Shown here piece after piece: positions 1 to 8,717 of a DNA stretch of 64,000 bases. The stretch spans positions 1 to 64,000 of the forward strand of contig NZ_JAOEJU010000014.1 of the NCBI RefSeq assembly GCF_025447595.1, given 5' to 3'. The notes under the pieces were generated by a model. The model was given only the letters and a program-made list of their open reading frames with translations, was not told the DNA's origin and ran no database searches. Each line of letters starts with the position of its first letter. Within the stretch, counting starts at the first letter, position 1. The translations under genes were made by a program, and so were the position numbers. This DNA comes from Pseudomonas koreensis (GTDB lineage Bacteria > Pseudomonadota > Gammaproteobacteria > Pseudomonadales > Pseudomonadaceae).

Positions 1-255
1 GGTCAGCAGGTTGTGCGCAACCATCAGCCTCAACGACAGCCATGCATCTTTGCGGCTCAGTCCATCAAAGGTCATCGCCATATCCTTGTCTCGACTTCGT
101 ATAAGTCGATAGAGCGTCAGATAACGAGCGTGAGCCGAGAGAGCACCGTTTTGAGCAACGGTTCTGGTCTCAGCCAAAACACCTTGGCAAAAACGGTCCA
201 AAGCAAGTTTTCGTAATTCTTTGTACTTTTTCCAGTCACTTTCGGAAATCGACAT
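1..255 (-). CDS. Conserved hypothetical protein (3' end outside window)
   Basis: An open frame reads leftwards from an ATG at 255 to the window edge without a stop, giving the first 85 residues of a longer protein. It begins MSISESDWKKYKELRKLALD and is rich in charged, helix-forming residues, with no signal peptide or membrane segment. The segment resembles a small soluble alpha-helical protein found widely in Pseudomonas, but I cannot assign a function. Upstream, TGGGAGAGGTGAGG supplies a strong ribosome binding site (GAGGTGAG, about 5 nt before the ATG), which supports the start. It is transcribed in the same direction as the TauE-family gene to its right. Confidence 0.75.
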   Translation of the reverse strand, partial: MSISESDWKKYKELRKLALDRFCQGVLAETRTVAQNGALSAHARYLTLYRLIRSRDKDMAMTFDGLSRKDAWLSLRLMVAHNLLT

Positions 256-297
256 GAACCTCACCTCTCCCATATTCAAGTGAGACCGGGTAACTGA

Positions 298-1113
298 TTA
301 CTTCATTGAGATAATCAGCAGAACTACCGACAACAATCCAATATAGACCCACGCATGCACCCGATCCGGTATCCGCCCGATCCACGGCGTGGCCAGTCGA
401 ATCCCCAGCATCGAGCCCAGCGTCAGCACCGCAAACGCCAGCAGATCCACATACCCGATAAACCATGGCCCGAGTTCAGTCTCGCTGAACCCCGCCATCA
501 GCATGTACGTCAGCGTCCCCGCCAGCGCCACCGGCACACTCAACGGGTTGGCCATGGATGTGGCTTGGGACATGCTCAACCCGCAACGCCGTAACAACGG
601 CACGGTCATGACGCTTCCTCCTACACCGAGAAAGGTTGCGATGGCGCCAATGCCTACACCGCCGCCAGACGTTTCCAGTGTTCCCAATCGACGTGGGATG
701 ACGCCTTCGGACTGCGTAAGAAATCCGCGTCGCAGCAGGCAATCGACAATCGTCACGCCGAGGTAGGCGATGAAGGCATAACGGATGACTTCGCCGCTGA
801 CCCACACCGCTGCGATTGCGCCAACGACCGCGCCTAATCCGATGAACCCGCCCAAGGGCCACAGGTAAGCACGGATAAGGTTGCCGGCGCGGCGATGTTT
901 GTCGGTGGCGACCAGGGCGTTGACGATCATCACGCAGGTCGAGGTGGCGACGGCGATATGCATCGAGGATTGGCTGATCGGGTCGTCGGCGCCGTGGCTG
1001 GCGGTGAGCATGCGGTACAGCAGCGGCACGACGACGAAGCCGCCGCCGAATCCGAAGAGCACGGCGGTGACGCCGGTCAGGCAGCCGAAGAGTGTCAGCA
1101 GGAGGTAGAACAT
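298..1113 (-). CDS. TauE/SafE family sulfite exporter-type membrane protein
   Basis: A 271-residue, strongly hydrophobic protein with about eight predicted membrane helices. The N-terminal helix runs straight into a GFGGGFVVVPLL segment, and a second related glycine-rich segment (FLGVGGSVMTVPLL) lies near residue 165. This internal duplication is typical of the TauE/SafE (DUF81) family, whose members are inner-membrane permeases proposed to export sulfite, sulfoacetate or other small organosulfur anions. Length fits the family (250-270). It is divergent from an AraC-type regulator about 110 bp away, which may control it. The substrate cannot be read from the sequence. Confidence 0.9.
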   Translation of the reverse strand: MFYLLLTLFGCLTGVTAVLFGFGGGFVVVPLLYRMLTASHGADDPISQSSMHIAVATSTCVMIVNALVATDKHRRAGNLIRAYLWPLGGFIGLGAVVGAIAAVWVSGEVIRYAFIAYLGVTIVDCLLRRGFLTQSEGVIPRRLGTLETSGGGVGIGAIATFLGVGGSVMTVPLLRRCGLSMSQATSMANPLSVPVALAGTLTYMLMAGFSETELGPWFIGYVDLLAFAVLTLGSMLGIRLATPWIGRIPDRVHAWVYIGLLSVVLLIISMK

Positions 1114-1225
1114 GGTGCGTCGTCCGTTGTTTGGGAGCGGTCGACGATAGAGCGGCGGCGCTTGGCCTGCTTCAGCAAGTCAGTCAATAATGTTTGCGTT
1201 TACGCCAATTGCCGGGTGCCGCTCG

Positions 1226-1993
1226 ATGCGCAATGTTTCGATCAATCTGCTGGATGACACGCCGCGCCCGGTGGTGGCGATCGGTACGGATTATTCCCAC
1301 GGCTATCTGTTGCCACGTCATACGCATCGGCGGGCGCAATTGTTGTACGGCGCGACCGGGGTGATGCAGGTCAGCACGCATGATGGCAACTGGGTGGTGC
1401 CGCCGCAGCGGGCAGTGTGGATTCCGCCGGGGGTGGCGCATGAGGTGTTGATGCTGGGGGTCAGCACTCGCAGTTTGTATATCGAGCCGGGGGCGGTGGA
1501 TCTGGGTGAGCGTTGTCAGGTGATCAGTGTGTCGCCGTTGATGCGGCACTTGCTGATGGAAGCCGTGGAGCTGCCGCTGACTTATGACCTGACCGGGCGT
1601 GACGGCGTGCTGATCGATCTGTTGCTGCATGAATTGGTGCGCAGCGCACCGTTGCCGTTGCATATCCCGCTGCCATCTGACGGAAGACTGCTCGAACTGT
1701 GTCAGACCTTTCTGCATCAGCCGAATGCCCACCAATCCCCCCAGCATTGGGCCGATCAGCTACACGTAAGCTTACGCACCTTCAACAGACTGTTTCGTCA
1801 GCAGACCGGCCTGAGTTTCAGTCAATGGCGCCAGCGCGCCTGCGTGGTATTGGCGCTGGCACGACTGGCGGCGGGTGAAGCGGTGACGCGGATTGCCCTG
1901 GATTTCGGCTATGACAGTCCGGCGGCGTTCTCGACGATGTTCCGTCGGATCCTCGGTCAGGCACCGTCCGTCTGGTTGGAGGCGGCGAACTAG
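1226..1993 (+). CDS. AraC-family transcriptional regulator with N-terminal cupin domain
   Basis: A 255-residue regulator. Residues 1-110 form a cupin-like sensing domain (PRHTHRRAQLLYGATG, VVPPQRAVWIPPGVAHEV), and the last 100 form the double helix-turn-helix AraC domain (RTFNRLFRQQTGLSFSQWR, then RIALDFGYDSPAAFSTMFRR). The cupin-AraC architecture usually binds a small ligand and controls a neighbouring transporter; here that is the divergent TauE-type gene. The start is uncertain: ATG 1226 is chosen because MRNVSINLLDD resembles the usual beginning of this family. An in-frame ATG at 1190 would add 12 residues. Neither start has a clear Shine-Dalgarno sequence. Confidence 0.88.
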   Translation: MRNVSINLLDDTPRPVVAIGTDYSHGYLLPRHTHRRAQLLYGATGVMQVSTHDGNWVVPPQRAVWIPPGVAHEVLMLGVSTRSLYIEPGAVDLGERCQVISVSPLMRHLLMEAVELPLTYDLTGRDGVLIDLLLHELVRSAPLPLHIPLPSDGRLLELCQTFLHQPNAHQSPQHWADQLHVSLRTFNRLFRQQTGLSFSQWRQRACVVLALARLAAGEAVTRIALDFGYDSPAAFSTMFRRILGQAPSVWLEAAN

Positions 1994-2086
1994 GGCAAAT
2001 CAAAAAATGCGTTTGATCGCGGCCGAAAACAACTGTACAAAAACACAGTGCATTTTCCATCAGCACTCTCGAGCCCGGAGCACACA

Positions 2087-2401
2087 ATGGCCTCTTCAGC
2101 GATGAACCTCATCCTCGAACGTATCGCCCTCTTCCAGTTCACCCCGACGCATTGCGCCCAGGCCCGAGGGATGTTGGGCTGGAGCATTGAACAGTTGTCG
2201 CGAGAGGCCAAAGTTTCAGTAGACGACATTCAGCGGTTCGAAGCGCAACAGGACGTGGCGGATGAGGTGCGGCTGGCGTTGACCTATCGGTTTGAGGCGC
2301 AGGGGCTGGTGTTCTTTCCGGGGTTTGCGCCGGGGCGTGGGGGGAATATGAGGGAGTCGGGCTCTGTAGAAATACGCGGTGAATTGGCAATGGTCGAGTA
2401 A
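2087..2401 (+). CDS. Small helix-turn-helix (XRE-like) protein
   Basis: A 104-residue protein. Residues 20-55 (QARGMLGWSIEQLSREAKVS, then DDIQRFE) match a Cro/C1-type helix-turn-helix. The remainder is short and ends in a glycine/arginine-rich tail, with no recognisable ligand domain. ATG 2087 is preceded by CCCGGAGCACACA (GGAG, 7 nt spacing), which favours it over an upstream ATG at 2048 without a ribosome binding site. Single-domain proteins of this kind are common in Pseudomonas, and their targets are mostly unknown. It is convergent with the amidase gene, with a hairpin between them. Confidence 0.75.
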   Translation: MASSAMNLILERIALFQFTPTHCAQARGMLGWSIEQLSREAKVSVDDIQRFEAQQDVADEVRLALTYRFEAQGLVFFPGFAPGRGGNMRESGSVEIRGELAMVE

Positions 2402-2450
2402 TTCACCGCATAGGGTTGCCGGAGTGTGGTTGCTGCTGTGGATTGAGTTC

Positions 2451-2483
2451 GAAGGCTCCACTGCTCTTTGCAAGGGAGCCTTC
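2451..2483. terminator. Hairpin between convergent genes
   Basis: A 9-bp perfect inverted repeat, GAAGGCTCC (2451-2459) and GGAGCCTTC (2475-2483), sits between the stops of the HTH gene and the amidase gene. There is no clear T-run on either side, so it may work with Rho or only as an mRNA 3' stabiliser. Confidence 0.5.
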
Positions 2484-2492
2484 GTGACCTGA

Positions 2493-4010
2493 TTACTCCT
2501 TGAACCCTGGATGACGCAATTCCATCGAAGCCTGTTCGTAGCTGTATGCCATGGCAAACAACTGTGGTTCGCTCCGCTGCTGGCCGTAAAAGAACACGGA
2601 GGTCGGCGTGTCGTCATCGTTCATGCCCGAGGGCAAGGTGATTGCCGGGTAGCCTGCGGTGGCAGCGGAGAACTGGGAAAAGCCATCCGACTCGGCGAAC
2701 AGGGCATCCAGATTGTGCTCACGCACCTGCTCATCAATGGCTTCCTTGAAGTTCTGGCTGATGGTTGTAATCAGCGCGCTTGCCTCCTGATGGGAAAGCG
2801 CAGACGCGTTGATGGCCTCAAGCATCTGCTGACCATACTGCTCCTCCCCGGGATTGGCTTGGTTAAAGTCGATCAGCGCCTGCAATGAATCGATTGGCAA
2901 GCCCTGGCGGCCGGCCAGATATTCGGGGAGTTCATGCTTCATCCCGCCCATCAGACCATCGAAGTAGCCACCGATGTCGGGAAAACGAACGGTCAGGGGG
3001 ACGAGCGTAGCGCCTTGCTCCTCCAAAGTAGCCATGGCGGTGAGCATCTCCAGACTCGGGGTCAACACTCTACCGTTGGGGCCTACGTACGCCGTCGGAT
3101 AACCAATCCGTTTGCCCAGCAGGGCTTCATTGGTGAGCAGTGCCGTGTAATCGATTCCCGTGGGGGCATCGGCGGTCGCACTGTCCGAAGCATCGATTCC
3201 TTGCAGGATGTTGAACAGCAGAGCCGCGTCCCGAACGGTTCGGGTCAGGGTGCCCGGAGTATCTTGCAGGCGGGTGATGGGCACGATCCCGGAACGGCTG
3301 AACAGCCCCAGTGACGGTTTGACGCCAACCACGCCATTGGCCGAAGCCGGGCAAGTAATAGATCCATTGGTTTCAGTACCCATGGCCAGCGGTGCAAACC
3401 CTACGGCAACTGCCGCTGCGGGGCCGGAACTGGAACCGCAGACCGTTTCGCTCAGGACATGAGGATTTTTCCCTTGGCCGCCTCGTCCGCTCCAGCCGAG
3501 TGGCAGGCTCATGTCCCGGACACCCGCCCACTCACTCATGTTGGCCTTGCCCAGCAGGATGGCACCGGAATCGCGCAGTTGTTTAACCAAAAATGCATCG
3601 TGAGCCGCCGGCTCCCCGACCATGGCCAGCGAGCCGGCACTGGTTTGCATGCTGTCGGCAGTATCGAAGTTGTCCTTCAACAGAACAGGAATGCCATGCA
3701 GCGGACCACGGAGTTTGCCTTGCGCACGCTCTTCATCCATCGCGGTCGCGATGTCGAGAGCCTGGGGGTTCATTTCGAGGATCGCGTTAAGCGTCGGGCC
3801 TTGCTTGTCCAGATCGGCAATGCGTGTGATGAGGTGTTGAACCAGTGCGACCGAGGTCAGTTCGTTGCTGACCATCATTGCACTCAGCTCGCTGGCGCTG
3901 GCGTATTCAAGTGTTGCACTGGAGGGCGCCGCGAAAGAGGCGCTGCTGGTCAGCGAAAGCAGGATGGCCTGCGCCAGCGTGTTCGCGCTGCGTTTAAAGC
4001 GGATTTTCAT
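2493..4010 (-). CDS. Secreted amidase (amidase-signature family)
   Basis: A 505-residue amidase-signature hydrolase with an N-terminal signal peptide (residues 1-27, cleavage after SASFA). The Ser-cisSer-Lys triad is visible: Lys112 in GIPVLLKDNFDT, the cis-Ser in CGSSSGPA (residues 191-198) and the nucleophile Ser217 in GTETNGSITCPA. The family hydrolyses carbon-nitrogen amide bonds in substrates from simple amides to peptides and Glu-/Asp-tRNA. The signal peptide and lack of GatB/C neighbours exclude the tRNA-dependent GatA role and point to a periplasmic or secreted scavenging amidase. No partner gene is evident. Exact substrate unknown. Confidence 0.9.
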   Translation of the reverse strand: MKIRFKRSANTLAQAILLSLTSSASFAAPSSATLEYASASELSAMMVSNELTSVALVQHLITRIADLDKQGPTLNAILEMNPQALDIATAMDEERAQGKLRGPLHGIPVLLKDNFDTADSMQTSAGSLAMVGEPAAHDAFLVKQLRDSGAILLGKANMSEWAGVRDMSLPLGWSGRGGQGKNPHVLSETVCGSSSGPAAAVAVGFAPLAMGTETNGSITCPASANGVVGVKPSLGLFSRSGIVPITRLQDTPGTLTRTVRDAALLFNILQGIDASDSATADAPTGIDYTALLTNEALLGKRIGYPTAYVGPNGRVLTPSLEMLTAMATLEEQGATLVPLTVRFPDIGGYFDGLMGGMKHELPEYLAGRQGLPIDSLQALIDFNQANPGEEQYGQQMLEAINASALSHQEASALITTISQNFKEAIDEQVREHNLDALFAESDGFSQFSAATAGYPAITLPSGMNDDDTPTSVFFYGQQRSEPQLFAMAYSYEQASMELRHPGFKE

Positions 4011-4036
4011 TTTCTAGTCCTTGTTTAAGCCAATCA

Positions 4037-4056
4037 CGAGTGAGTCATTTCACTCG
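4037..4056. promoter_or_regulatory. Short inverted repeat upstream of the amidase
   Basis: CGAGTGA (4037-4043) and TCACTCG (4050-4056) form a 7-bp perfect dyad with a 6-nt spacer, 27 bp upstream of the amidase ATG and downstream of the MBL-fold gene (both minus strand). It could be an operator for the amidase or a weak terminator of the preceding gene; the sequence does not decide. Confidence 0.3.
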
Positions 4057-4122
4057 CGACCAAGCCTACCGAAGCCGCAGGAAACGGCTGTCAGCAACAA
4101 GAACCTGTTCTGGTAGGAAAAC

Positions 4123-5196
4123 TCACCCAGCCTTGTAGCCGCTACAAACAACGCGCCCTTTTTCTGACATCTCTTGTTCCATTTCCAACCACCACGCGTC
4201 CCCACGTTGCGGTTGCATCAGGTTGAACGCCTCGCCCATTTGCGGCGTGGTAATGGAAACACTGCGCTCCCAGGCCAGCGCAAGAATGCGGTCGAACGGC
4301 TCATGCCAGGCATGCATCGCCAGGTCGAACGTGCCGTTGTGGATCGGGAACAGCCAGCGCCCCTTGAGGTCGATGTGGGCTTGCAGGGTTTCTTCCGGTT
4401 GCATGTGCACGTGGGGCCATTCGACGTTGTAGGCACCGGTTTCCATCAGCGTCAGATCGAACGGGCCGTATTGTTCGCCGATACGTTTAAAACCGTCGAA
4501 ATAGCCGCTGTCACCGCTGAAGAAAATCCGCGTGTCGCCATCGATGATCACCCACGAAGCCCACAGGGTCTGGTTTCCATCGAACAGGCCCCGCCCGGAG
4601 AAGTGCTGCGACGGGGTGGCGATGAAGCGGATGCCGGCGACTTCGGTGCCCTGCCACCAGTCGAACTGGCGAATCTTGGCGGCATCGATACCCCATTTGA
4701 CCAAGGTATCGCCGACGCCCAGCGGGGTAAGGAATACGTTGACCTTGTCCGCCAGTTTCAACACTGCTTCGTAGTCGAGGTGGTCGTAGTGGTTGTGCGA
4801 CAGGATCACCGCTTCGATCGGCGGCAATTCATCGATGCTGATCGGTGGCTGGTGAAAGCGTTTCGGACCGGCCCATTGCACCGGCGAGGCTCGCTCGGCG
4901 AACACCGGGTCGGTGATCCAGAACTTGTCTTGCAGTTTGAGCAGCAAGGTTGAGTGACCGAGGCGATAGACGCTATGGTTGGGCGCCGCGATCAGGTCCG
5001 CGCGGGTCAACGGCTGCACCGGAATGGCCGCCGCCGGCCGGGTGTTGCGCGGCTTGTGGAAAATCATGTTCCACATGATCCGCAGCATCTTGCGCAGACC
5101 TTCGCGCTGCACTGGCGCGTGGTTGCGAAACGTCCCTTCTGACTGTCGCGAGGCTTCGGGGGATTGAATAACCGCAGAGGAAATCGATTTGGCCAT
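4123..5196 (-). CDS. MBL-fold metallo-hydrolase
   Basis: A 357-residue protein with the metal-binding motif SHNHYDHLD (His134, His136, Asp138, His139), a further histidine in PSQHFSGRG, the bridging aspartate in FFSGDSGY and a late His in PIHNGTFDL. These are ligands of a di-metal beta-lactamase fold of the NAPE-PLD/UlaG-like lactonase group. The N-terminal 65 residues are an extension with no clear signal peptide. NAPE-PLD-type members hydrolyse phosphodiester or lactone substrates; the substrate here is unknown. It is divergent from a TetR regulator, with an operator-like dyad between them, so the pair probably forms a regulator-target unit. Confidence 0.88.
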   Translation of the reverse strand: MAKSISSAVIQSPEASRQSEGTFRNHAPVQREGLRKMLRIMWNMIFHKPRNTRPAAAIPVQPLTRADLIAAPNHSVYRLGHSTLLLKLQDKFWITDPVFAERASPVQWAGPKRFHQPPISIDELPPIEAVILSHNHYDHLDYEAVLKLADKVNVFLTPLGVGDTLVKWGIDAAKIRQFDWWQGTEVAGIRFIATPSQHFSGRGLFDGNQTLWASWVIIDGDTRIFFSGDSGYFDGFKRIGEQYGPFDLTLMETGAYNVEWPHVHMQPEETLQAHIDLKGRWLFPIHNGTFDLAMHAWHEPFDRILALAWERSVSITTPQMGEAFNLMQPQRGDAWWLEMEQEMSEKGRVVCSGYKAG

Positions 5197-5315
5197 GACT
5201 GAATGACTCCAGAAAAACCGCGAAATTCACGGTTTTCCACGGTGGGACGATAAAGGGCCAAAGCACGCACGCATCAGCCGGACATCTGGTTTTAGGATTC
5301 ACCGATTAAGGCAAC

Positions 5316-5335
5316 ATTACACTCATCGGTGTAGT
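5316..5335. promoter_or_regulatory. Candidate TetR operator
   Basis: ATTACAC (5316-5322), spacer TCATCG, then GTGTAGT (5329-5335): a near-perfect dyad with one mismatch. It lies in the 214-bp divergent interval between the MBL-fold gene and the TetR gene. Length and symmetry fit an autoregulatory TetR-family operator. Assignment is by position and symmetry only. Confidence 0.55.
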
Positions 5336-5410
5336 TTCTAGGTTGCATCAATCCGGATGGCAAGTAAACTGCCGAGTGTAATTTCATCCTTTTTCTGCCG
5401 AATCGAATTT

Positions 5411-6019
5411 ATGACAGCTCCAACGCGCCTCACCGACCGCAAACGCGAAGCCATCATCCTGGCGGCCATTTCCGAATTCCGTGCCAACGGTTTCGAGGTC
5501 ACCAGCATGGACAAGATCGCGGCCACCGCCGGGGTATCGAAGCGCACGGTGTACAACCATTTTCCGAGCAAGGAAGAGCTGTTCGCCGAAATTCTCAACC
5601 AGTTGTGGGCACGGATCAGCACCGAGCAAGCCGTGTCGTATCAGCCAGACCAGCCCTTGCGCGATCAATTGCGAGCAATGCTGCTGGCCAAACTGCAGAT
5701 GATGGCGGACGACAATTTCATGAATCTGGCCCGCGTCGCCATTGCGGCCGCGATCCACTCGCCGGAGCGCGCGCAGAACATGGTGGCGCGCATGGGCGAA
5801 CGTGAGGAAAGCGTGACCATGTGGATTCGCGCGGCTCAGGCGGACGGTCGGTTGAAACCGGTCGATCCTGAGTTCGCCGCGCATCAGGTGCAGGGGCTGT
5901 TGAAGACGTTTGCCTTCTGGCCACAGATTTCCATGGGCCAACCCTCCCTCGACAGCACTACGCAAAATGCCGTGGTCGATTCTGCGCTCGACATGTTCCT
6001 GGCCTGCTATCAGCTCTAG
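5411..6019 (+). CDS. TetR/AcrR-family transcriptional regulator
   Basis: A 202-residue regulator. The N-terminal TetR helix-turn-helix (MDKIAATAGVSKRTVYNHF, about residues 33-51) is followed by a C-terminal ligand domain resembling the AefR-like group (NLARVAIAAAIHSPERAQ). ATG 5411 is preferred over an upstream in-frame ATG at 5357 because MTAPTRLTDRKREAIILAA is the usual family start. The likely targets are the divergent MBL-fold gene and possibly itself, through the dyad at 5316-5335. The diguanylate cyclase gene follows on the same strand after 125 bp and could be co-regulated. Confidence 0.9.
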   Translation: MTAPTRLTDRKREAIILAAISEFRANGFEVTSMDKIAATAGVSKRTVYNHFPSKEELFAEILNQLWARISTEQAVSYQPDQPLRDQLRAMLLAKLQMMADDNFMNLARVAIAAAIHSPERAQNMVARMGEREESVTMWIRAAQADGRLKPVDPEFAAHQVQGLLKTFAFWPQISMGQPSLDSTTQNAVVDSALDMFLACYQL

Positions 6020-6077
6020 ACAAGGCCTGCGCCACGGTAAATGGCTCACAAGGACACTGAATTTTCCCGCTGGAATA

Positions 6078-6111
6078 AATGACAATGTCTGTCATTGACC
6101 GATGAACGGTC
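6078..6111. promoter_or_regulatory. Two adjacent dyads upstream of the diguanylate cyclase
   Basis: AATGACA-ATGTC-TGTCATT (6078-6096, 7-bp perfect arms) is followed at once by GACCG-ATGAA-CGGTC (6097-6111, 5-bp perfect arms). They end 33 bp before the diguanylate cyclase start. This suggests operator or 5'-leader structure; the protein that might bind is unknown. Confidence 0.45.
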
Positions 6112-6144
6112 GCTCTGAAGAATTACACTGCAAAGTGTTTCAGA

Positions 6145-7218
6145 ATGAATCTGGCGCAGAACATCATGGAAAACCAACGCGGCAAAGGCTTGTCATTCGC
6201 CAGGCGCATTTACTTGCCACGGGCCATCGGATTGGGCGTCGGTTTCTTCAGTGTCGGTGCCGCGCTGTATCCGTTGAACATGCCGGGCTGGCTCTGGGCG
6301 CTGTTGCTGTTCAACGGTTTTTTCTGGCCGCACGTGGCCTATCAATGGTCGACCCGATCAGCCTTCCCCTATCACGCCGAACGCCGCAACCTGTTGTATG
6401 ACTCGATGTGCGGCGGATTCTGGACGGCGTGTTTCCAGTTCAATCCACTGACCACCGTGACCATCCTGTCGATGATGACCATGAACAACGTGGCCGCCGG
6501 CGGTCAGCGTCTGTTCCTCCTCGGCGCCCTCGCCCAGGTGATCGGCGTGTTGCTGGGCTGGTCGGTGTTCGGGGTCCATTTCACCCTGACGGCCACGCAG
6601 ACTCAGGTCTGGGCCTGCCTGCCGATGCTGACCCTTTACCCGCTGGCGCTGGGCATGGTCTGTTACCGGCTGGCGATCAAACTCGCCGAACACAAACGCA
6701 CCTTGAGTGCACTGAGTCGCACCGACAGCCTGACTGGCCTGCTCAACCACGGTGCCTGGAAAGACCTGCTGCACCTCAAGTTCCAGCAGTGCCGCCAGCA
6801 CAATTCATACGCCATTCTCGCGCTGATCGACATCGATCACTTCAAGTCGATCAACGACAGTTACGGACATATTGTCGGCGACGCCGTGTTGCAGTGTCTG
6901 AGCCGCGAACTGAAAAAGGTGCTGGATGACAGCGAGTTGGCCGGGCGATACGGCGGCGATGAATTCTGCGCAATCCTGCTCAACCTGCCGTTGAACAAGG
7001 CCGAAGCATTGATGGAGCAACTGCGCCAGGCGCTGGATCAGTACCGTCATTCCGACGTTCCCGAATTGCGGGTCAGCCTGAGTATCGGACTGGCGCGCTA
7101 TCAAGCGTCCTACCCAGATGCCCTCGCCTGGTTCGACGACTCCGACAAGGCGTTGTACACCGCCAAACACACAGGACGTAACACAATCAGCGTAGCGTTG
7201 AACCGCTCCAGCGCCTGA
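6145..7218 (+). CDS. MASE2-GGDEF diguanylate cyclase (AdrA/DgcC-like)
   Basis: A 357-residue inner-membrane protein. Residues 15-105 match a MASE2 sensor ([27 protein letters not shown]), with further helices to about residue 178. A cytoplasmic GGDEF domain covers about 190-350 with an intact catalytic GGDEF motif at 270-274 ([11 protein letters not shown]). It should convert two GTP to cyclic di-GMP. MASE2 plus GGDEF is the architecture of AdrA/DgcC, which controls cellulose and biofilm formation in enterobacteria. The inhibitory RxxD site expected five residues before GGDEF is absent (DDSE instead), so product inhibition is probably lost. A BdlA-like receptor lies downstream. Confidence 0.93.
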   Translation: MNLAQNIMENQRGKGLSFARRIYLPRAIGLGVGFFSVGAALYPLNMPGWLWALLLFNGFFWPHVAYQWSTRSAFPYHAERRNLLYDSMCGGFWTACFQFNPLTTVTILSMMTMNNVAAGGQRLFLLGALAQVIGVLLGWSVFGVHFTLTATQTQVWACLPMLTLYPLALGMVCYRLAIKLAEHKRTLSALSRTDSLTGLLNHGAWKDLLHLKFQQCRQHNSYAILALIDIDHFKSINDSYGHIVGDAVLQCLSRELKKVLDDSELAGRYGGDEFCAILLNLPLNKAEALMEQLRQALDQYRHSDVPELRVSLSIGLARYQASYPDALAWFDDSDKALYTAKHTGRNTISVALNRSSA

Positions 7219-7222
7219 CAAA

Positions 7223-7283
7223 AACTTGTACAAAATGGCGAAACAATCGCCTCCTTGTACAAGTTTATGAAGTTTTGTATAAA
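7223..7283. promoter_or_regulatory. Paired TTGTACAA dyads upstream of the chemoreceptor
   Basis: AACTTGTACAA (7223-7233) and TTGTACAAGTT (7255-7265) are exact inverted copies, each containing the palindrome TTGTACAA. A third related sequence, TTTTGTATAAA, lies at 7273-7283. The array starts 4 bp after the diguanylate cyclase stop and ends about 110 bp before the chemoreceptor start. It looks like a cooperative operator for an unidentified regulator; GntR-family half-sites are of similar form. Confidence 0.5.
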
Positions 7284-7391
7284 CGACTCCGTCAGCTGGA
7301 TGCTGGCACACTGCTGTCAGCGATATCGGCCTGCCAGTGCGGGAACAGGGACACCTTCAAGCTTCCAGCCCTATTCCAGAGTGCAGCCAAC

Positions 7392-8711
7392 ATGTTCTTC
7401 AATCGCAATAAACCCGCCCTCGACAATCTACAGCAGACCCTCACCCAACAAGCCGGCTTGCTCGAAGCCATCGACCGCTCGATGGCGGTGATCGAATTCG
7501 ATCTCGACGCCGTGGTGCTGCGCGCCAACGACAATTTCCTGAAGACCATGGGTTACACCGCCGAACAGGTGATTGGGCAGCCCCATCGCCGTTTCTGCCC
7601 GCCCGAGATTGCCCGTAGCAGCCAGTACACCGAGCTGTGGTCGAGACTCAAAAGCGGTCAGTTCCAGTCCGGCACCTTTGAACGCATCGACGCCCAGGGC
7701 CGGCCTATATGGCTTGAAGCCAGTTACAACCCGATCAAGGACGCCTCGGGCCGCGTGGTGAAAGTGGTCAAGTACGCCATGGACGTCACTGCCAAGGTGC
7801 AACAGGAAAGCGAAGCCAACGCCAAGTTGCAGGCCATCGACCGGGCCATGGCAGTAATCGAATTCGACCTGGACGGCAGCATTCTCACCGCCAATCAGAA
7901 CTTTCTGACGCGCATGGGTTACACCCTTGCTGAACTCAAGGGCAAACATCACCGACTGTTCTGCACGGCGGAACTGGTCAACAGCAGTGCTTACCAGGAC
8001 TTCTGGCGGCGGTTGAATCAGGGTGAGTTGTTCCAGGGTCAGTTCGAGCGCGTTGATAAACGCGGCCAAACGGTTTGGCTCGAAGCCAACTACAACCCGG
8101 TCTACGATGCCGCCGACCGCTTGTGCAAAGTGGTGAAGTTCGCCTCGGACGTCACCGCCCGCGTCGAGCAACACGAGCAGGATGCACGCAGCGCGAGCGC
8201 CGCTTATCACATCTCGGTGTCCACCCGAAAAGTCGCCGAGCAAGGCACGCAAGTGATTCAACAAGCGGCCAGTGAAATGCGCGACATCGCCGACGACATT
8301 GCCGAATCCTCGACCTTGATCGCGCAACTGGGCGAACGCTCCGAACAGATCACCGCCATCGTCAACACCATCCGCTCGATTGCCGATCAGACCAATCTGC
8401 TGGCCCTTAACGCTGCCATCGAAGCCGCCCGTGCCGGCGAGCAGGGTCGTGGCTTTGCCGTGGTAGCCGATGAAGTGCGACAGCTGGCGGCGCGCACCAG
8501 CGGTTCGACGGCAGAGATTTCCAACATGATCGGCCTGATCCAGAGTGAAACCCGTCAGGCGATCAAGAGCATGGAAGGCACCCGTGGACGCGCGGCGCAG
8601 GGCGTCGAACTGGCGGATCAGGCCGGCACGGTGATTTTGCAGATCCGCGACGGCGCCAGCGAAGCGGTAGATGCCGTGAGCATGTTCGCCAATGACCGGG
8701 CACCGGGTTAA
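7392..8711 (+). CDS. Soluble PAS-PAS methyl-accepting chemotaxis protein, BdlA-like
   Basis: A 439-residue cytoplasmic receptor without membrane segments. Two tandem PAS domains (about 25-115 and 145-240; repeated motifs MAVIEFDLD and VWLEA.YNP) precede a short MCP signalling domain with the conserved tip [20 protein letters not shown]. This is the architecture of P. aeruginosa BdlA, which senses redox or c-di-GMP status and drives biofilm dispersal, and also of Aer-2-type receptors. The start at 7392 is inferred from alignment with the paralogue at 39247-40566, of the same length; an in-frame ATG at 7275 would add 39 low-quality residues. Position directly after a diguanylate cyclase supports a c-di-GMP link. 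Confidence 0.88.
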   Translation: MFFNRNKPALDNLQQTLTQQAGLLEAIDRSMAVIEFDLDAVVLRANDNFLKTMGYTAEQVIGQPHRRFCPPEIARSSQYTELWSRLKSGQFQSGTFERIDAQGRPIWLEASYNPIKDASGRVVKVVKYAMDVTAKVQQESEANAKLQAIDRAMAVIEFDLDGSILTANQNFLTRMGYTLAELKGKHHRLFCTAELVNSSAYQDFWRRLNQGELFQGQFERVDKRGQTVWLEANYNPVYDAADRLCKVVKFASDVTARVEQHEQDARSASAAYHISVSTRKVAEQGTQVIQQAASEMRDIADDIAESSTLIAQLGERSEQITAIVNTIRSIADQTNLLALNAAIEAARAGEQGRGFAVVADEVRQLAARTSGSTAEISNMIGLIQSETRQAIKSMEGTRGRAAQGVELADQAGTVILQIRDGASEAVDAVSMFANDRAPG

Positions 8712-8717
8712 ACGCGA

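Noticed and set aside
13-216. 67-codon plus-strand frame at the left edge
   Set aside because: The minus strand here carries an open frame from an ATG with a strong ribosome binding site; the plus frame has neither.
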